From positions 3,038,001-3,102,000 of the forward strand of contig NC_079877.1 of assembly GCF_029227915.1 (NCBI RefSeq): DNA of 64,000 bases, in the 5' to 3' direction. The translations under genes and the position numbers were made by a program. Of this stretch, positions 63,861 through 64,000 are shown piece after piece (the stretch's first letter is position 1; each line of letters opens with the position of its first letter). This DNA is from Hydractinia symbiolongicarpus (Eukaryota > Cnidaria > Hydrozoa > Anthoathecata > Hydractiniidae). The notes beneath the pieces are model-generated. The model saw only the letters and a program-made list of their open reading frames with translations. It did not search any database and was not told the origin of the DNA.

Positions 63861-64000
63861 GACATGATTGCTGGAATTCAGAGATTATGTTAGGCTCTGT
63901 GGTAGCGCTTTATTTAAAAATTTAGATAAAAAAGTCATTTTTTTTACTGTGGGACCAATCCTGGCCGTTATCGCGCGCTGAAGAGATAGGGACAGTTTCA
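63861..64000 (+). repeat. Partial G-like monomer at the right edge
   Basis: It reads gattgctggaattcagag then attatgttaggctctg, which is the G pattern, with gtcattttttttactg and gaagagatagggacag as private changes. It takes the place of the P monomer expected after R, so the P-Q-R array ends at 63860 and a different satellite unit continues beyond the window. Confidence 0.85.

Larger units (their letters stand above)
1..64000 (+). repeat. Satellite array, ~372-bp monomers, head-to-tail
   Basis: The segment gacatgattg(c/t)tgga or a close variant recurs every 372-374 bases from position 1 to 63861, giving 172 full monomers and one fragment. I set the monomer start at the g of gacatgatt; first starts are 1, 373, 746, 1120, 1492, 1864 and 2236. 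Every copy has the same orientation and no copy is interrupted by foreign DNA. Most monomers contain one EcoRI site (GAATTC, first at 759-764), but families A, M and N read gaactc there and lack it. Families differ by many fixed substitutions, while copies of one family differ by few, which is the signature of higher-order repeats. Such arrays are typical of centromeric or pericentromeric heterochromatin; that location is an inference. The family and host are not recognised. Confidence 0.98.

Noticed and set aside
1-64000. CRISPR-like regular repetition
   Set aside because: The repeated unit is the whole ~372-bp period with no unique spacers between short repeats, and no cas-like gene is present.
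1-64000. Transposon or retroelement insertions, terminal repeats or target-site duplications
   Set aside because: The monomer register can be followed across the whole window without a foreign segment. The only length changes are the 49-bp and 10-bp deletions and 1-4 base indels.

Overview
The whole window is one uninterrupted satellite DNA array. By eye I place 172 monomers of about 372-374 bp plus a 140-bp fragment at the right edge. All lie head-to-tail in the same orientation. I see no transposon, spacer, non-satellite sequence or convincing gene. The sequence is AT-rich, with A/T runs in every monomer and a small CpG-rich patch. The scale, the uniform orientation and the nested higher-order repeats (HORs) point to eukaryotic constitutive heterochromatin, centromeric or pericentromeric. 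I do not recognise the family and cannot name the organism.

Monomers fall into recognisable families, which I label by their own short diagnostic strings. A: gccggaactcggtgatt, ttaccgcgggacc. B: attactggaattcagtg, hairpin tail. B': like B, but with a gtttttctg tail. C: gcgataatattaggctctct, agcaggcgctg. C': ccgggccgttagcagac. D: aacgctatcagtccat, acccctagaaataac. E: gtggcagggcttcatt. F: gattgttggaattcaat, hairpin. G: gcgattatgttaggctc, aaaaatgtctt. H: tcattctttactctggg with a ttttacatgtttgc head. I and I': tactgtagg or cagattcaaaaac, hairpin. J: cctggccgatatcg, attcatcc. K: catgtttttaggg. L: cagttccaaaaac. M: gattgatggaactc. N: gacgtgattgccggaactc. P, Q and R form the right-hand trimer. S: aaaacatttagac. 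A slash (for example C'/D) marks a monomer that switches family part-way along.

Layout. 1-2235: mixed monomers. 2236-5598: three B'-I'-C trimers. 5599-8582: two A-B-C-D tetramers. 8583-14918: A-E-F-x pentamers to heptamer. 14919-21261: A/B/C/D units of two to five monomers. 21262-28329: A-E-F-G-based units again, ending in two G-H-I trimers. 28330-33927: A/B/C/D units. 33928-44361: A-E-F-based units of three to seven monomers. 44362-56320: G-H-I/C'-J-K pentamers and a 14-monomer unit. 56321-58186: transition. 58187-63860: Q-R dimers, then four P-Q-R trimers of exactly 1,070 bp, where R is a shortened 325-bp monomer. 63861-64000: a G-like fragment.

The arrangement reads as repeated unequal exchange in register, acting on units from one monomer (about 372 bp) to about 12.7 kb. 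Chimeric monomers mark many of the exchange points.

The most interesting unexplained signals are three. Each monomer holds a tRNA D-arm-like segment followed at about the right distance by a B-box-like segment, suggesting a tRNA- or SINE-related ancestry. A perfect 7-bp dyad is confined to certain families. A 49-bp deletion that removes the dyad region has become fixed in the right-hand trimer. Open reading frames of 62-94 codons recur with the monomers, but they are best explained as by-products of the repeat.
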